Below are positions 45,088-53,837 of a stretch of 64,000 nucleotides of DNA, one piece after another. The DNA comes from Tenericutes bacterium MO-XQ. GTDB taxonomy: Bacteria > Bacillota_I > Bacilli_A > Acholeplasmatales > Acholeplasmataceae. Location: NCBI GenBank assembly GCA_002838185.1, contig CP017948.1, forward strand, positions 1,116,001 through 1,180,000. The letters run 5' to 3'. A program made the position numbers and the translations under genes. A model generated the notes under the pieces. The model was not told the DNA's origin. It saw only the letters and a list, made by a program, of their open reading frames with translations, and did not search any database. The number at the start of each line of letters is the position of its first letter. The first letter of the stretch is position 1.

Positions 45088-46080
45088 ATGATATTAGTCA
45101 GACATCATAACGAAGGACAGTTGAAACCTTACTTTTATTTTGCGCTTGAAGAGTATATATTAAATGAGAAACTTAAAAATGGAGAAACCTATTTTTTTAC
45201 TTGGGAAATCCATGGTGTTGTTATTGGAAAAAATCAAGTGATAGAAAATGAAGTTAACTTAGATTTTTTAAGAGAAAATAATATTGATGTTTATAGAAGA
45301 CCCACAGGCGGCGGTTGTGTCTATGCTGACCATAGAAACACAATGTTTTCTATCATAACTAAGAAAACGAATAAAAATTTCAGCTTTAAAACCTATTTAT
45401 CAAAAATCATAGATTCTATGAAATTACTTAATGTCCATATTGAATTTAGTGGCAGAAATGATTTACTTTTTGATGGTAAAAAAATATCAGGTAACGCATT
45501 TTTACAAAACAAGCATGGTATGTTAATGCATGGTACTTTTTTATATGACTGTGATTTAGAAACTATGGTTAGAGCAATTACGCCCTCAGATGAAAAATTA
45601 GTGAGTAAAGGTGTTGATAGTGTAAGATCAAGAGTTACTAATTTGAAACCATATTTAAGTGGTATGTCACAAGAACAACTCATTAAACACTTTGAAAACA
45701 CATTGACTAATGAAACATATGAACTTACTGATGAAGAAATCGCTAAAGTTAAAGAAATGGCAAAAAAATATGAATCTAAAGATTGGATTTACAAAAAACA
45801 GCCACCACACACAAAGACGTTGAAAAAAAGGATTAAAGGCGGTCTAATGGAAGTAATGATTGACTTACATGATGGACTAATTGAAAACTTTAAAATTTTA
45901 GGTGATTTTTTTGATACTAATCCTTTAGAAAGATTTGAGAAAAATTTTATTGGTAAAGAGTTTACTAAAAAAACGATTGATCAAATATTTGAGAACAATG
46001 ATATTGATGACTATATTTTGGATATTGACAAAAACGAGTTTAAATCATTTTTATATGAAGGTGTCATTGTAGACGAATGA
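45088..46080 (+). CDS. lplA: Lipoate-protein ligase A
   Basis: The 330-residue enzyme activates lipoate with ATP and attaches it to E2/H-protein lysines. The catalytic domain shows R-R-P-T-G-G-G-C-V-Y-A-D near residues 70-81 and S-G-R-N-D-L-L-F-D-G-K-K-I-S-G-N-A near 118-134, and the C-terminal accessory domain is present. GAGGAGG precedes the ATG and TATAAT lies at 45051-45056. It is not next to pyruvate dehydrogenase genes in this window. Confidence 0.93.
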   Translation: MILVRHHNEGQLKPYFYFALEEYILNEKLKNGETYFFTWEIHGVVIGKNQVIENEVNLDFLRENNIDVYRRPTGGGCVYADHRNTMFSIITKKTNKNFSFKTYLSKIIDSMKLLNVHIEFSGRNDLLFDGKKISGNAFLQNKHGMLMHGTFLYDCDLETMVRAITPSDEKLVSKGVDSVRSRVTNLKPYLSGMSQEQLIKHFENTLTNETYELTDEEIAKVKEMAKKYESKDWIYKKQPPHTKTLKKRIKGGLMEVMIDLHDGLIENFKILGDFFDTNPLERFEKNFIGKEFTKKTIDQIFENNDIDDYILDIDKNEFKSFLYEGVIVDE

Positions 46081-46110
46081 TAACGATTTTTTATAAAAAC
46101 ATAGAAAAGT

Positions 46111-46140
46111 TTGACGATAAATCAATTTATTTGTTAAAAT
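46111..46140 (+). promoter_or_regulatory. Promoter of the lysine-rich protein gene
   Basis: -35 TTGACG (46111-46116), 18-bp spacer, -10 TAAAAT (46135-46140). Confidence 0.65.
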
Positions 46141-46167
46141 AGAATAAAGGTGAAAGGCGGTATTCAT

Positions 46168-47013
46168 ATGAAAAAAGATAAAGAATTAACCCCAGAAGAA
46201 ACTTTACAAGAGGATAATCAACAATCTGTAGATGAATCAAGTAAACAAGAAAAAGAGCAAGCACCTAAAAAACTATCTAAAGCTGAGAAAAAAGCACTAA
46301 AAGAACAGGAGCTTAAAGCTTTAGAAGATGCAGATTTATCAAAAGAATTAGATAAAAAAGAAAAGAAGGCTTTAAAAAAATCTGAGAAAAAGGCACGTAA
46401 ATTAGAAAAATCAAAACAAATTAAAAATCGTTCAAAATGGACACAAAAATATTTTAAAAAATTCTCTGGTAGAGAAAAAGATAGTTTCATCAATTTCATG
46501 CAAGATGATTACAATAAAGCTATTTTAAGAGCTGAAAGATTATCAAGCATTAATAGAAACGCATATCAAAAACCTATAATTATTACTATTCCAGATGCTT
46601 TTGGAAAACATGATACTGTACATTACAGATTAGATCAAAAACCAGATGGTACATTTACTCAAATCTATGATCAAGCATTAATTACGATGCTATTCTTTGG
46701 TAAAGAAACACTTTTCTATTATCAAGCAAATATAGATCATAGAAATGGACATGTTGCTTATGATATTTCTGGTGAGTTCAATTATTTCGACGTAGTTCAT
46801 ATAGAAACACAAATCAAATATGACAATCCTGATAAGCCTAAATATATTATGCTAGATTTAGAAGTAGGGTTATCTAATGGAACAAAAGTCCAATTTCACC
46901 TAAGAAATCATCGTATCCATGATACCTATGACCTATCAGAAATACTAACACCAACAGAGCAACAAATCCTAGATATGTTTAAAACTAAAGTCAGAAGTGA
47001 AAAATCATTATAA
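46168..47013 (+). CDS. Lysine/glutamate-rich protein of unknown function
   Basis: This 281-residue protein starts at ATG 46168 (GAAAGGCGG upstream; the GTG at 46150 overlaps that RBS). Residues about 1-95 are extremely rich in Lys, Glu and Ala with repeated K-K-A-L-K-x-x-E, likely a charged coiled coil. The rest (about 110-281) is a folded mixed domain with T-I-P-D-A-F-G-K-H-D and L-F-Y-Y-Q-A-N-I-D-H. No signal peptide or membrane helix. I recognise no family. It is monocistronic with its own promoter. Confidence 0.65.
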   Translation: MKKDKELTPEETLQEDNQQSVDESSKQEKEQAPKKLSKAEKKALKEQELKALEDADLSKELDKKEKKALKKSEKKARKLEKSKQIKNRSKWTQKYFKKFSGREKDSFINFMQDDYNKAILRAERLSSINRNAYQKPIIITIPDAFGKHDTVHYRLDQKPDGTFTQIYDQALITMLFFGKETLFYYQANIDHRNGHVAYDISGEFNYFDVVHIETQIKYDNPDKPKYIMLDLEVGLSNGTKVQFHLRNHRIHDTYDLSEILTPTEQQILDMFKTKVRSEKSL

Positions 47014-47048
47014 ATGCTCTTTGTTAAGAGACAAATATATACATTTCA

Positions 47049-47077
47049 TTGACATTTTAAGATTTATTTTGTATAAT
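47049..47077 (+). promoter_or_regulatory. Strong promoter of yceD-rpmF
   Basis: -35 TTGACA (47049-47054), 17-bp spacer, -10 TATAAT (47072-47077): full consensus, fitting a ribosomal protein operon. Confidence 0.88.
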
Positions 47078-47097
47078 ACTTTCGTTGAGGTGATGTT

Positions 47098-47529
47098 ATG
47101 AAAATATTACTACATGAAATTAAAGAAAAAGCCTCATTAGATTTTACTTATGATTATCAAAAAGAAATCGAGCACATAGAAGACATCTTATCGATAAAAC
47201 CTGCAAACATCCATGTAGACATATTCTTTGATGATGATTCATTAACTCTTGATTTTAATGTCAAAGTGGACATGGAATTAGCATGTTCAAAAACATTAAA
47301 GCCAGTTCCATATCATATGGATATTAATGAAAAAGCCATCTTTGGAGAACAAGAAGATGCAGATTTTATATTAACGAATGAGATTGAACTATCTGATATT
47401 ATTTTTGGATATATCATCAGTGAAAAACCGTATACCATCTATCATCCAGATGCAAAAGAACTCCTTTTTGAAAAGGAAAAGAGTCCACATCCTGCATTTG
47501 CTGATCTAGATAAGCTCTTGAAAAAATAG
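47098..47529 (+). CDS. yceD: YceD/DUF177 family protein
   Basis: The 143-residue protein is of the DUF177 family that nearly always precedes rpmF. C-S-K-T-L near residue 64 corresponds to the conserved cysteine region (V-x-x-x-C-x-R-x-L in most members), here followed by the usual acidic C-terminal part (A-F-A-D-L-D-K-L-L). In other bacteria it is linked to large-subunit rRNA maturation. AGGTGATG precedes the ATG; rpmF begins 11 bases after the stop. Confidence 0.85.
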   Translation: MKILLHEIKEKASLDFTYDYQKEIEHIEDILSIKPANIHVDIFFDDDSLTLDFNVKVDMELACSKTLKPVPYHMDINEKAIFGEQEDADFILTNEIELSDIIFGYIISEKPYTIYHPDAKELLFEKEKSPHPAFADLDKLLKK

Positions 47530-47540
47530 GAGGTGAACAG

Positions 47541-47732
47541 ATGGCTGTTCCATTTAGAAGAACGGGTAAGACTGCGAAGAGAAAACGTCGTACACACTAC
47601 AAATTGACTGCTCCTGCGTTAGTTGTTTGCCCACAAACTGGTGAATTCACATTACCACACCGTGTAACACCAAACAGTGGTTATTACAAAGGTCAACAAG
47701 TATTAACCAAGAAACAATCCAAAGAGGATTAA
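47541..47732 (+). CDS. rpmF: 50S ribosomal protein L32
   Basis: The 63-residue basic protein starts [19 protein letters not shown], the L32 signature, and has a single Cys (V-C-P-Q-T-G) where other forms bind zinc with two pairs. AGGAGG precedes the ATG. Confidence 0.96.
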   Translation: MAVPFRRTGKTAKRKRRTHYKLTAPALVVCPQTGEFTLPHRVTPNSGYYKGQQVLTKKQSKED

Positions 47733-47735
47733 GGA

Positions 47736-47757
47736 AGGGTGCCCGAGGCACCTTTTT
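47736..47757 (+). terminator. Terminator of yceD-rpmF
   Basis: GGGTGCC, loop CGA, GGCACCT, then T run. Confidence 0.82.
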
Positions 47758-47835
47758 CTTTAGCTTGATTGACAAATATATTTAATTCATATATAGTTGA
47801 ATTATGCAAATTATTTTAAGAAAAGAAGTGTAAGT

Positions 47836-48759
47836 ATGGAACATAAAACAGTATTACTTAATGAAGCTATTGAGTATTTAAATATAAAAGAAGACGGTAT
47901 TTATGTCGATGGAACACTTGGTGGAGCCGGACATTCAAAAATGATATTGAAACATCTTAAGGATGGTTTTTTGTATGCATTTGATCAAGACGACTATGCC
48001 ATAGATTTTGCAAAACAAGTATTAAAAGATTTTGATAACTATAAGATTATTAAAAGTAATTTTAGACATTTAAAACAAAAATTAAACGAAGAGAATATTT
48101 ATAAAATTGATGGTTTATTACTTGATTTAGGAATGTCTAGTTTTCAAATTGATGATCCATCTAGAGGTTTTACATATTTAAAAGATGCAAAATTAGATAT
48201 GCGCATGGACCAATCGCAAGCATTAACTGCTGAAGAAATTGTTAATACTTATGACAAAGATGCTTTAGCAAAGATTTTTTATATCTATGGTGAGGAGAAA
48301 AATAGTTATAAAATAGCTCAAAGAATTATAGATCAACGTCCATTAACATCGACATCAGAGTTAGTAAAAATAACAGATCAAGTGAATTATAAAGAAAAAG
48401 GACATAGCGCAAAAAAAGTGTTTCAAGCGCTTAGGATAGCTGTAAATCATGAGCTAGGTGTATTAGAAGAAGTTTTAACTCAAGCAGTAGATATGCTTAA
48501 TCCAGGTGGAAGAATCGTAGTCATTACCTTTCATTCTTTAGAAGATAGAATTGTTAAACATTTCTTCAAAACTGAAAGTATAAGTCAACTACCAAAAAAC
48601 TTACCAGTTATGATGGATGATCATGTAAAATTAAAACTTATTACAAAAAAACCAATTTATCCAACAGATGAAGAAATGCAAAATAACTCTAGATCCAAAT
48701 CAGCTAAATTAAGAGTAGCAGAAAGGACTTCATATGAAAATAGCACTCATCGCTCATGA
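47836..48759 (+). CDS. rsmH: 16S rRNA (cytosine-1402-N4) methyltransferase RsmH
   Basis: The 307-residue SAM-dependent enzyme begins at ATG 47836 ([11 protein letters not shown]). The SAM motif is [12 protein letters not shown], with [10 protein letters not shown] and F-H-S-L-E-D-R further on; all are diagnostic. In bacteria with a cell wall this gene follows mraZ and precedes ftsL in the division cluster; neither is here, in line with a wall-less cell. The start at 47797 would add 13 residues without an RBS. It overlaps mgsA by 26 bases. Confidence 0.95.
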   Translation: MEHKTVLLNEAIEYLNIKEDGIYVDGTLGGAGHSKMILKHLKDGFLYAFDQDDYAIDFAKQVLKDFDNYKIIKSNFRHLKQKLNEENIYKIDGLLLDLGMSSFQIDDPSRGFTYLKDAKLDMRMDQSQALTAEEIVNTYDKDALAKIFYIYGEEKNSYKIAQRIIDQRPLTSTSELVKITDQVNYKEKGHSAKKVFQALRIAVNHELGVLEEVLTQAVDMLNPGGRIVVITFHSLEDRIVKHFFKTESISQLPKNLPVMMDDHVKLKLITKKPIYPTDEEMQNNSRSKSAKLRVAERTSYENSTHRS

Positions 48760-49099
48760 CAAGAAAAAAGCGGACATGGTCGCATTTGTTACAGAACATT
48801 TAAACATCTTTAGACAACATGAACTCTACGCAACAGGAACAACAGGCTCAATGCTAATAAAATATACAGGACTTAACATTCACTTAAAAAAATCAGGACC
48901 TCTTGGTGGAGATCAAGAAATAGGATCCATGGTCGCAAATCAATTGATTGATATGATTATCTTTTTTAGAGATCCTTTGACTGCACAACCACATGAACCT
49001 GATGTTTCTGCATTATTAAGATTAAGTGATCATTATGAAATACCGCTAGCTACAAACCGATCAACAGCAGATTTATTCATTAGCGCACTAGAAAAATAA
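48734..49099 (+). CDS. mgsA: Methylglyoxal synthase
   Basis: The 121-residue enzyme converts dihydroxyacetone phosphate to methylglyoxal and phosphate, a bypass relieving sugar-phosphate stress. Motifs are [10 protein letters not shown] at the N-terminus, A-T-G-T-T-G near 34, G-P-L-G-G-D-Q near 56-62 with the catalytic Asp, and [13 protein letters not shown] near 77-89. It overlaps rsmH by 26 bases. Sugar-phosphate overflow from glucan phosphorolysis would be a reason to keep it. Confidence 0.94.
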   Translation: MKIALIAHDKKKADMVAFVTEHLNIFRQHELYATGTTGSMLIKYTGLNIHLKKSGPLGGDQEIGSMVANQLIDMIIFFRDPLTAQPHEPDVSALLRLSDHYEIPLATNRSTADLFISALEK

Positions 49100-49134
49100 A
49101 AAAAGGCACATTTTGTGCTGATATGATACCTCTA

Positions 49135-49154
49135 AAGTTGACACGTTAAATAAT
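49135..49154 (+). repeat. Left terminal inverted repeat of the IS3-type element
   Basis: AAGTTGACACGTTAAATAAT, containing a TTGACA hexamer directed into the element. It matches the inverted right end at 50759-50778. Confidence 0.8.
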
Positions 49155-49201
49155 AAAAAGAAATGATTATTATAAACGTAGATACTTGGAGGTATTTTAT
49201 T

Positions 49202-49915
49202 ATGTCTAAGAAAAAAAGATTAAGTTATCAAGAAAAACTAAAAGCATGTCGGCTATATGAGCAAGGAAATGAGGGACAAGTATCCATAGCAAAAAAGTAT
49301 AATATTTCAAGAAGTGGATTTCAGGCAATGTATTTTAAATATAAGAAATATGGACCAAAAGCATTAAAAATGAAAAGTACAAACAAAACGTATAAAAAAG
49401 AATTAAAAGAACAAATCATTGAGCAATATAACACGGGGAGATACACTTATAAAGATTTGGCAATAAAGTATGGGATTTTAAATCCTTCATTAATAGCCAG
49501 ATGGGTATTAGGTTATAATGGTAGTAACAAGACTGCACATCGGGGTAAAGGTGGTGTTACTATGAAAGGTAGAAAAACAACATTAGAGGAACGGGTTGAA
49601 GTTGTTAAATATCTCATTGAAACTGAAATTGACTATCATAAGACATCCAAAAAGTTCAAGGTAAGTTATCAACAAGTTTATCAGTGGTATCAAAAATATT
49701 TAGTAAAAGGTGTAGAAGGCCTCATAGATCGTCGCGGTATTAAGAAACAAAAGCATGAACTAGAGGAAAATGAAATCCTAAGACGAGAAAACGAACGACT
49801 TAGAAGGGCACTTGAACTGAGTCAAGCTGAGATAGAGGTTCTAAAAAAAAACGAGGAACTAGAGGAAAAAGCCCACTTAGCCGAGTTAGATATCAAAAAC
49901 AGTATGAAACCATAG
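49202..49915 (+). CDS. IS3 orfA, DNA-binding helix-turn-helix protein
   Basis: The 237-residue protein has two or three helix-turn-helix units (S-I-A-K-K-Y-N-I-S-R-S-G near residue 30, and V-S-Y-Q-Q-V-Y-Q-W-Y-Q-K-Y near 160). A C-terminal leucine-zipper-like coiled coil (L-R-R-E-N-E-R-L-R-R-A-L) follows, as in IS150 orfA. It recognises the element ends and, fused to orfB by frameshifting, gives the transposase. ATG 49202 has GGAGGT 8 bases upstream and is preferred over 49163. Confidence 0.9.
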   Translation: MSKKKRLSYQEKLKACRLYEQGNEGQVSIAKKYNISRSGFQAMYFKYKKYGPKALKMKSTNKTYKKELKEQIIEQYNTGRYTYKDLAIKYGILNPSLIARWVLGYNGSNKTAHRGKGGVTMKGRKTTLEERVEVVKYLIETEIDYHKTSKKFKVSYQQVYQWYQKYLVKGVEGLIDRRGIKKQKHELEENEILRRENERLRRALELSQAEIEVLKKNEELEEKAHLAELDIKNSMKP

Positions 49916-50748
49916 AGTTTTACAAAGATCAATATCCAATTGATTGGCTCTGTAAGGTCTTAGAGATTACTAGGCAAGCATATTACAAGTGGAAAAAAAG
50001 GGATAAGCCTGCATATGAAATCAAGAATGAGAGAGTATTAGAACAAATCAAAGAGTGGTATTTCTTTACTGATTTAACATTTGGCTATAGAAGGATTCAA
50101 GAGCATATCAATAAATATACTGGAAGCAACCACTCTTTAAATTACATTTATAGATTATCAGATGCTTATCAAATTAAAGCAATTATTAGAAGAAAAAAAC
50201 CAGGACATGTAAAGCACACACCTGAACAAATTGGTGAAAATATTTTAAGTAGAAATTTTGGTAGTGAACAGCCTAATCAAAAATGGCTAAGTGACGTCAC
50301 TGAATTTAAGATTAGTACGGGTCAAAAGCTATATATGTGTGCGATTATGGATCTTTATGATAACAGTATCATTTCGTATGAATTAAGTACTAGCAACAAT
50401 AACGCTTTAGTGTTTAGTGCATTTAAGAAAGCTATAAAAAAATATCCAAACGCAAAACCTATATTCCATAGCGATCGAGGTTATCAATATACGAGTAAGA
50501 AATTCAAACAAATGCTAGATAAGCAAGGAATGATTCAAAGCATGTCTAGAGTTGGGAAATGTATTGATAATGGTCCAATAGAAAATCTATGGGGAATCAT
50601 AAAAACAGAAATGTTCTATATTAATAAATTTGACTCAATAATTAAACTTAGAAAAGCAATACATAAATATATTAAGTTTTATAACAATATCAGGTTACAA
50701 AGCAAACTAAAAAGCCATAGTCCAATGGAATATAGACATATGGCTTAA
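49831..50748 (+). CDS. IS3 orfB, DDE integrase domain (expressed by frameshift)
   Basis: This frame is open from 49831 to 50748 (305 codons), one base back from orfA, and has no upstream ATG or RBS until internal ATG codons near 50335, so it should be made only as an orfA-orfB fusion. It contains an HTH_21-like segment (F-G-Y-R-R-I-Q) and the rve catalytic core with the acids in W-L-S-D-V-T-E-F, F-H-S-D-R-G-Y-Q-Y and G-P-I-E-N-L-W-G. All three catalytic acids are present. Confidence 0.9.
   Translation, partial: DRGSKKKRGTRGKSPLSRVRYQKQYETIEFYKDQYPIDWLCKVLEITRQAYYKWKKRDKPAYEIKNERVLEQIKEWYFFTDLTFGYRRIQEHINKYTGSNHSLNYIYRLSDAYQIKAIIRRKKPGHVKHTPEQIGENILSRNFGSEQPNQKWLSDVTEFKISTGQKLYMCAIMDLYDNSIISYELSTSNNNALVFSAFKKAIKKYPNAKPIFHSDRGYQYTSKKFKQMLDKQGMIQSMSRVGKCIDNGPIENLWGIIKTEMFYINKFDSIIKLRKAIHKYIKFYNNIRLQSKLKSHSPMEYRHMA
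49841..49852 (+). other. Programmed -1 frameshift site
   Basis: Nine A (49843-49851) read as CTA-AAA-AAA-AAC in the orfA frame, a slippery A-AAA-AAC-type site. Slipping back one base joins orfA to the open -1 frame of orfB. The next orfA stop is at 49915. Confidence 0.82.
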
Positions 50749-50758
50749 TTGATTTTTA

Positions 50759-50778
50759 TTTATTTACTGTGTCAACTT
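50759..50778 (-). repeat. Right terminal inverted repeat of the IS3-type element
   Basis: Read on the minus strand it is AAGTTGACACAGTAAATAAA, matching the left end at about 17 of 20 positions. Confidence 0.8.
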
Positions 50779-50811
50779 GACAAGAGGCTGTTCACCTTTT
50801 ATATTGATGAT

Positions 50812-51234
50812 TTACTTTCTTTTTTTATTAGCTGAGATGATAATTCTAATATATTCCAAATCTAAATCCTTAAATGATTCATGTTTCATGATGTAATCAA
50901 ATATTTCAGGACTATTAACTTCTGTGATTTCATTGGTTTCTTTATTCATCACATGAATATGACTATCAGCACTATGCATTGGGTTATCCATTGCTAAATC
51001 GTAATATTTTACGTTGTTGATATAAATTTCAACAACCATCTTGTGCTCCATAAGAAATTCTAAGTTGTTATAAATTGTAGAGACATTATAAAAACCACGG
51101 CTCGCTAAAGCTTTTTGAATTTCCTTAAATGTAAGGTGTTTGTCTTGCAATATCTCGATCATTGCTTTTCTTGATTTAGTTAATCTTAATCTTTCAGATC
51201 TTATTTTATTGAAATATCTTTCTTTTAAATCCAT
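50812..51234 (-). CDS. Fur-family metal or peroxide regulator
   Basis: This 140-residue repressor has the N-terminal winged helix (R-L-T-K-S-R-K-A-M-I-E-I-L; F-K-E-I-Q-K-A-L; N-V-S-T-I-Y-N-N-L-E-F-L) and a C-terminal dimerisation domain with H-S-A-D-S-H-I-H-V near residues 91-99. The C-x-x-C pairs that hold structural zinc in most Fur/PerR proteins are missing, a feature of divergent Mollicute members. Whether it senses iron, zinc or peroxide cannot be told. It is divergent from nadD, with alternating AGATA half-sites between them. A minus-strand promoter (TTGAAT, 16 bp, TATAAT) lies at 51282-51309. Confidence 0.87.
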   Translation of the reverse strand: MDLKERYFNKIRSERLRLTKSRKAMIEILQDKHLTFKEIQKALASRGFYNVSTIYNNLEFLMEHKMVVEIYINNVKYYDLAMDNPMHSADSHIHVMNKETNEITEVNSPEIFDYIMKHESFKDLDLEYIRIIISANKKRK

Positions 51235-51335
51235 ATATATCGCTCTCCTTTGATCGCGTAAGTTACTTGTAATACATCTTTATTATATCAATTCTATTTT
51301 TCAATTCAAAATAAAACGCTTTTTAGAATTATTTT

Positions 51336-51355
51336 AGATATTATCTGGAAGATAA
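51336..51355. promoter_or_regulatory. Overlapping palindromes between the Fur-family gene and nadD
   Basis: AGATA-T-TATCT (51336-51346) and TTATCT-GGA-AGATAA (51341-51355) share a half-site, giving three alternating half-sites. This is a candidate operator for the Fur-family protein encoded leftward or for nadD control. It lies upstream of the nadD -10 (TATAAT 51382-51387). Confidence 0.45.
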
Positions 51356-51402
51356 CGATAAAATCTAATCATAAGATATGGTATAATATTTACGGTGGTT
51401 TA

Positions 51403-51969
51403 ATGAATATTGTTTACGGTGGATCCTTTAACCCACCGACAAAAGCGCATTTAAATATTATAAAAAAACTGCTGGATGAGTTTAAAGATGCTAAAGTCAT
51501 CCTTTTACCTGTCGGTAATGATTATAAAAAAGCTTCTTTGATAGATTTTAAGTATAGGAATAAGATGTTATCATTGATGATAGAGCCTTTAAAGGATAAG
51601 GTTGATATCTCTTACTTAGAACAACAAAAAGGTTTTAAAGGAACATTTCATGCGTTAAATGATTTATATAGAACATATGATGAATTATATTTTGTGATAG
51701 GTTCAGATCATTTAGAGCAATTAAAGTATTGGATAGAATATAAAGCATTATTAAAAACATATCCAATCATCGTAATGAATAGAAATCACTACATGACTAA
51801 AGAACATGCAGAAAATCTTTTTAAAGACGAAGAGCATAAGTTCATTTTTATTGAGTTTGACATGGATATATCATCTACAATGATCAGAAACAATATAGAA
51901 AAACACAAAAAATATCTTACAGAAGAAGTTTACACATATATCAAAAAAAACAATTTATATGAGGGATAA
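51403..51969 (+). CDS. nadD: Nicotinate-nucleotide adenylyltransferase NadD
   Basis: The 188-residue enzyme makes deamido-NAD from nicotinate mononucleotide and ATP. The Rossmann signature G-G-S-F-N-P-P-T-K-A-H near residues 6-16 and D-I-S-S-T-M-I-R-N near 163-171 (the S-S-T-x-I-R motif) are diagnostic. It lies 2 bases before nadE, so the two last steps of NAD synthesis are coupled. The usual Firmicute partner yqeK is absent. Confidence 0.94.
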   Translation: MNIVYGGSFNPPTKAHLNIIKKLLDEFKDAKVILLPVGNDYKKASLIDFKYRNKMLSLMIEPLKDKVDISYLEQQKGFKGTFHALNDLYRTYDELYFVIGSDHLEQLKYWIEYKALLKTYPIIVMNRNHYMTKEHAENLFKDEEHKFIFIEFDMDISSTMIRNNIEKHKKYLTEEVYTYIKKNNLYEG

Positions 51970-51971
51970 TT

Positions 51972-53837
51972 ATGTACAAACAAGGAATCATTAAAGTTGC
52001 TGCTGTGACACCTAAAATAATGGTAGGAGATATTGATTATAACAAAGAGCAAATCCTCAAAGTTCTTAATCAATCTAAAGCTGCTATCACTGTTTTTCCT
52101 GAACTGACTATCACTGGATATAGTGCAAGTGATCTTTTTTATCAGGAATCTTTTATCAATGAAGCAAGCCAAACAGCAAAATATATTATTGAACATACAA
52201 CTTATGAAGGTATCTATATGTTAGGATTACCTCTAGATATCTATGGTATATTATATAACTGTGCATTAGTTGTTTCTAATAAACAAATATTAGGTGTAGT
52301 ACCTAAACATTATTTACCGAATTATCATGAATTTTATGAAAAAAGATGGTTTCATTCAGGCATAGAAACTACTTTAAAATCTATAGATGTTTTAGGTCAA
52401 AAAGCACCTTTTGGATATTTGATTTTTGAAAATCAAGATTTTAATATTAGATTTGGAGTTGAGATTTGTCAAGATTTATGGGCAACTTATGCACCAAGTG
52501 ATGATATGAGTTTAGCAGGTGCAAATATCATTTTTAACTTGTCAGCATCCAGTGAATATGTTGGTAAACAATCATTAAGACGACATGTAGTCTTAGACCA
52601 TTCAAGAAAACAAATGACTGCATATGTATATACAACAACTGGTCATTACGAATCAAGCAGTGAAACAGTATTTTCAAGTCACAAAGTGATTGCTTCGTTA
52701 GGAGAGTTAATCGTAGAAAGTCAAGCTTTCACGGATGAAGAAACTCATCTTTATGCAGACATAGATGTCATGGGTATTAACTATCAAAAAAGACAAGATA
52801 GTACATATAGAGATATGCATTTGAAACTAAAGGATACATACCAATATATTCCATTTGATCTTCATGAATCAGAAGCTTATGTTTTTGAAAAACCTCTAGA
52901 TCAAACACCATTTATTTCAAAAACAAATACAATCGAAGATATTAAAGTTGCAAATCACTTACAAATATTTGCCCTCATAAAAAAACTTCAGTCACTACCA
53001 AATTCAGCAAATAAAATTGTTCTGGGCATTTCTGGCGGTCTTGATTCTGCATTGGCTTTACTTGTGAGTCATCAAGCAATGCAATATTTAAAACGTGATC
53101 CAAAGGATATTATTGCTGTGACTATGCCAGCAGAAGTAACATCAAATCAATCAAAATCAACAGCAATCAAGTTAATGGAAACACTTGGTGTAACCAATAT
53201 GGAAATACCTATAAGCGAAGCAGTCAACCTACATCTTAAGTCTATTGAGCATGAAGATTTAGATGTAACATATGAAAATACTCAAGCAAGAATGAGAACT
53301 ATGATTCTAATGAATCTTGCGAATAAGTATGGTGGATTTGTTTTAGGCACAGGAGATTTATCAGAAATAGCATTAGGATGGATGACTTATAATGGTGATC
53401 AAATGAGCATGTATGCAATTAATGCTGGTCTACCTAAAACATGGGTGAAAACACTTATTGAATATCATTCAAAACATCAATATAGAGATATTTCTGATAT
53501 ATTGGATGCTATCATTCAAGCACCAATCACCCCAGAATTAACAACAAATCAAGATACAGAAGAAACCATTGGAAGATATGATATCAATGATTTTATATTG
53601 TATCATCATCTACAAATGGGAGCTGATGAAATCAAGATTCATTGGCTAGTACAACAAGCTTTTGGTCTTGATGAGGCAACATCAAAAACATATGTAAACC
53701 GCTTCTTTAAGCGCTTTTACACACAACAATTTAAACGACAAACATTACCAGAGGGACCTAAAATTTTAGGTGTTAGTTTATCACCTAGAGGTGAATATAG
53801 ATTACCTAGTGATGTAAAAAAGAAAGTGGTATTATGA
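51972..53837 (+). CDS. nadE: Glutamine-dependent NAD synthetase NadE
   Basis: The 621-residue fusion enzyme has an N-terminal nitrilase-type glutaminase (catalytic Glu in F-P-E-L-T-I near residue 38, Lys in V-P-K-H-Y-L-P, Cys in V-E-I-C-Q-D-L-W near 168) and a C-terminal ATP-pyrophosphatase domain with L-G-I-S-G-G-L-D-S-A near residues 350-359. It converts deamido-NAD to NAD using glutamine as nitrogen source. It overlaps mnmA by 4 bases. Confidence 0.95.
   Translation: MYKQGIIKVAAVTPKIMVGDIDYNKEQILKVLNQSKAAITVFPELTITGYSASDLFYQESFINEASQTAKYIIEHTTYEGIYMLGLPLDIYGILYNCALVVSNKQILGVVPKHYLPNYHEFYEKRWFHSGIETTLKSIDVLGQKAPFGYLIFENQDFNIRFGVEICQDLWATYAPSDDMSLAGANIIFNLSASSEYVGKQSLRRHVVLDHSRKQMTAYVYTTTGHYESSSETVFSSHKVIASLGELIVESQAFTDEETHLYADIDVMGINYQKRQDSTYRDMHLKLKDTYQYIPFDLHESEAYVFEKPLDQTPFISKTNTIEDIKVANHLQIFALIKKLQSLPNSANKIVLGISGGLDSALALLVSHQAMQYLKRDPKDIIAVTMPAEVTSNQSKSTAIKLMETLGVTNMEIPISEAVNLHLKSIEHEDLDVTYENTQARMRTMILMNLANKYGGFVLGTGDLSEIALGWMTYNGDQMSMYAINAGLPKTWVKTLIEYHSKHQYRDISDILDAIIQAPITPELTTNQDTEETIGRYDINDFILYHHLQMGADEIKIHWLVQQAFGLDEATSKTYVNRFFKRFYTQQFKRQTLPEGPKILGVSLSPRGEYRLPSDVKKKVVL

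Larger units (their letters stand above)
49135..50778 (+). mobile_element. IS3-family (IS150-like) insertion sequence, apparently intact
   Basis: The element has two overlapping frames (orfA, orfB in the -1 frame) and terminal inverted repeats. The left end reads AAGTTGACACGTTAAATAAT (49135-49154); the inverted right end (50778 leftward) reads AAGTTGACACAGTAAATAAA. Nearly all bases match over about 20 positions. No clear 3-4 base target duplication is visible, so insertion may be old or the ends recombined. It lies between mgsA and the Fur-family gene without breaking either. Confidence 0.9.

Noticed and set aside
49125-50785. Target site duplication flanking the IS3-type element
   Set aside because: I compared 3-5 base flanks for several possible end positions and none matched, so I do not report one.
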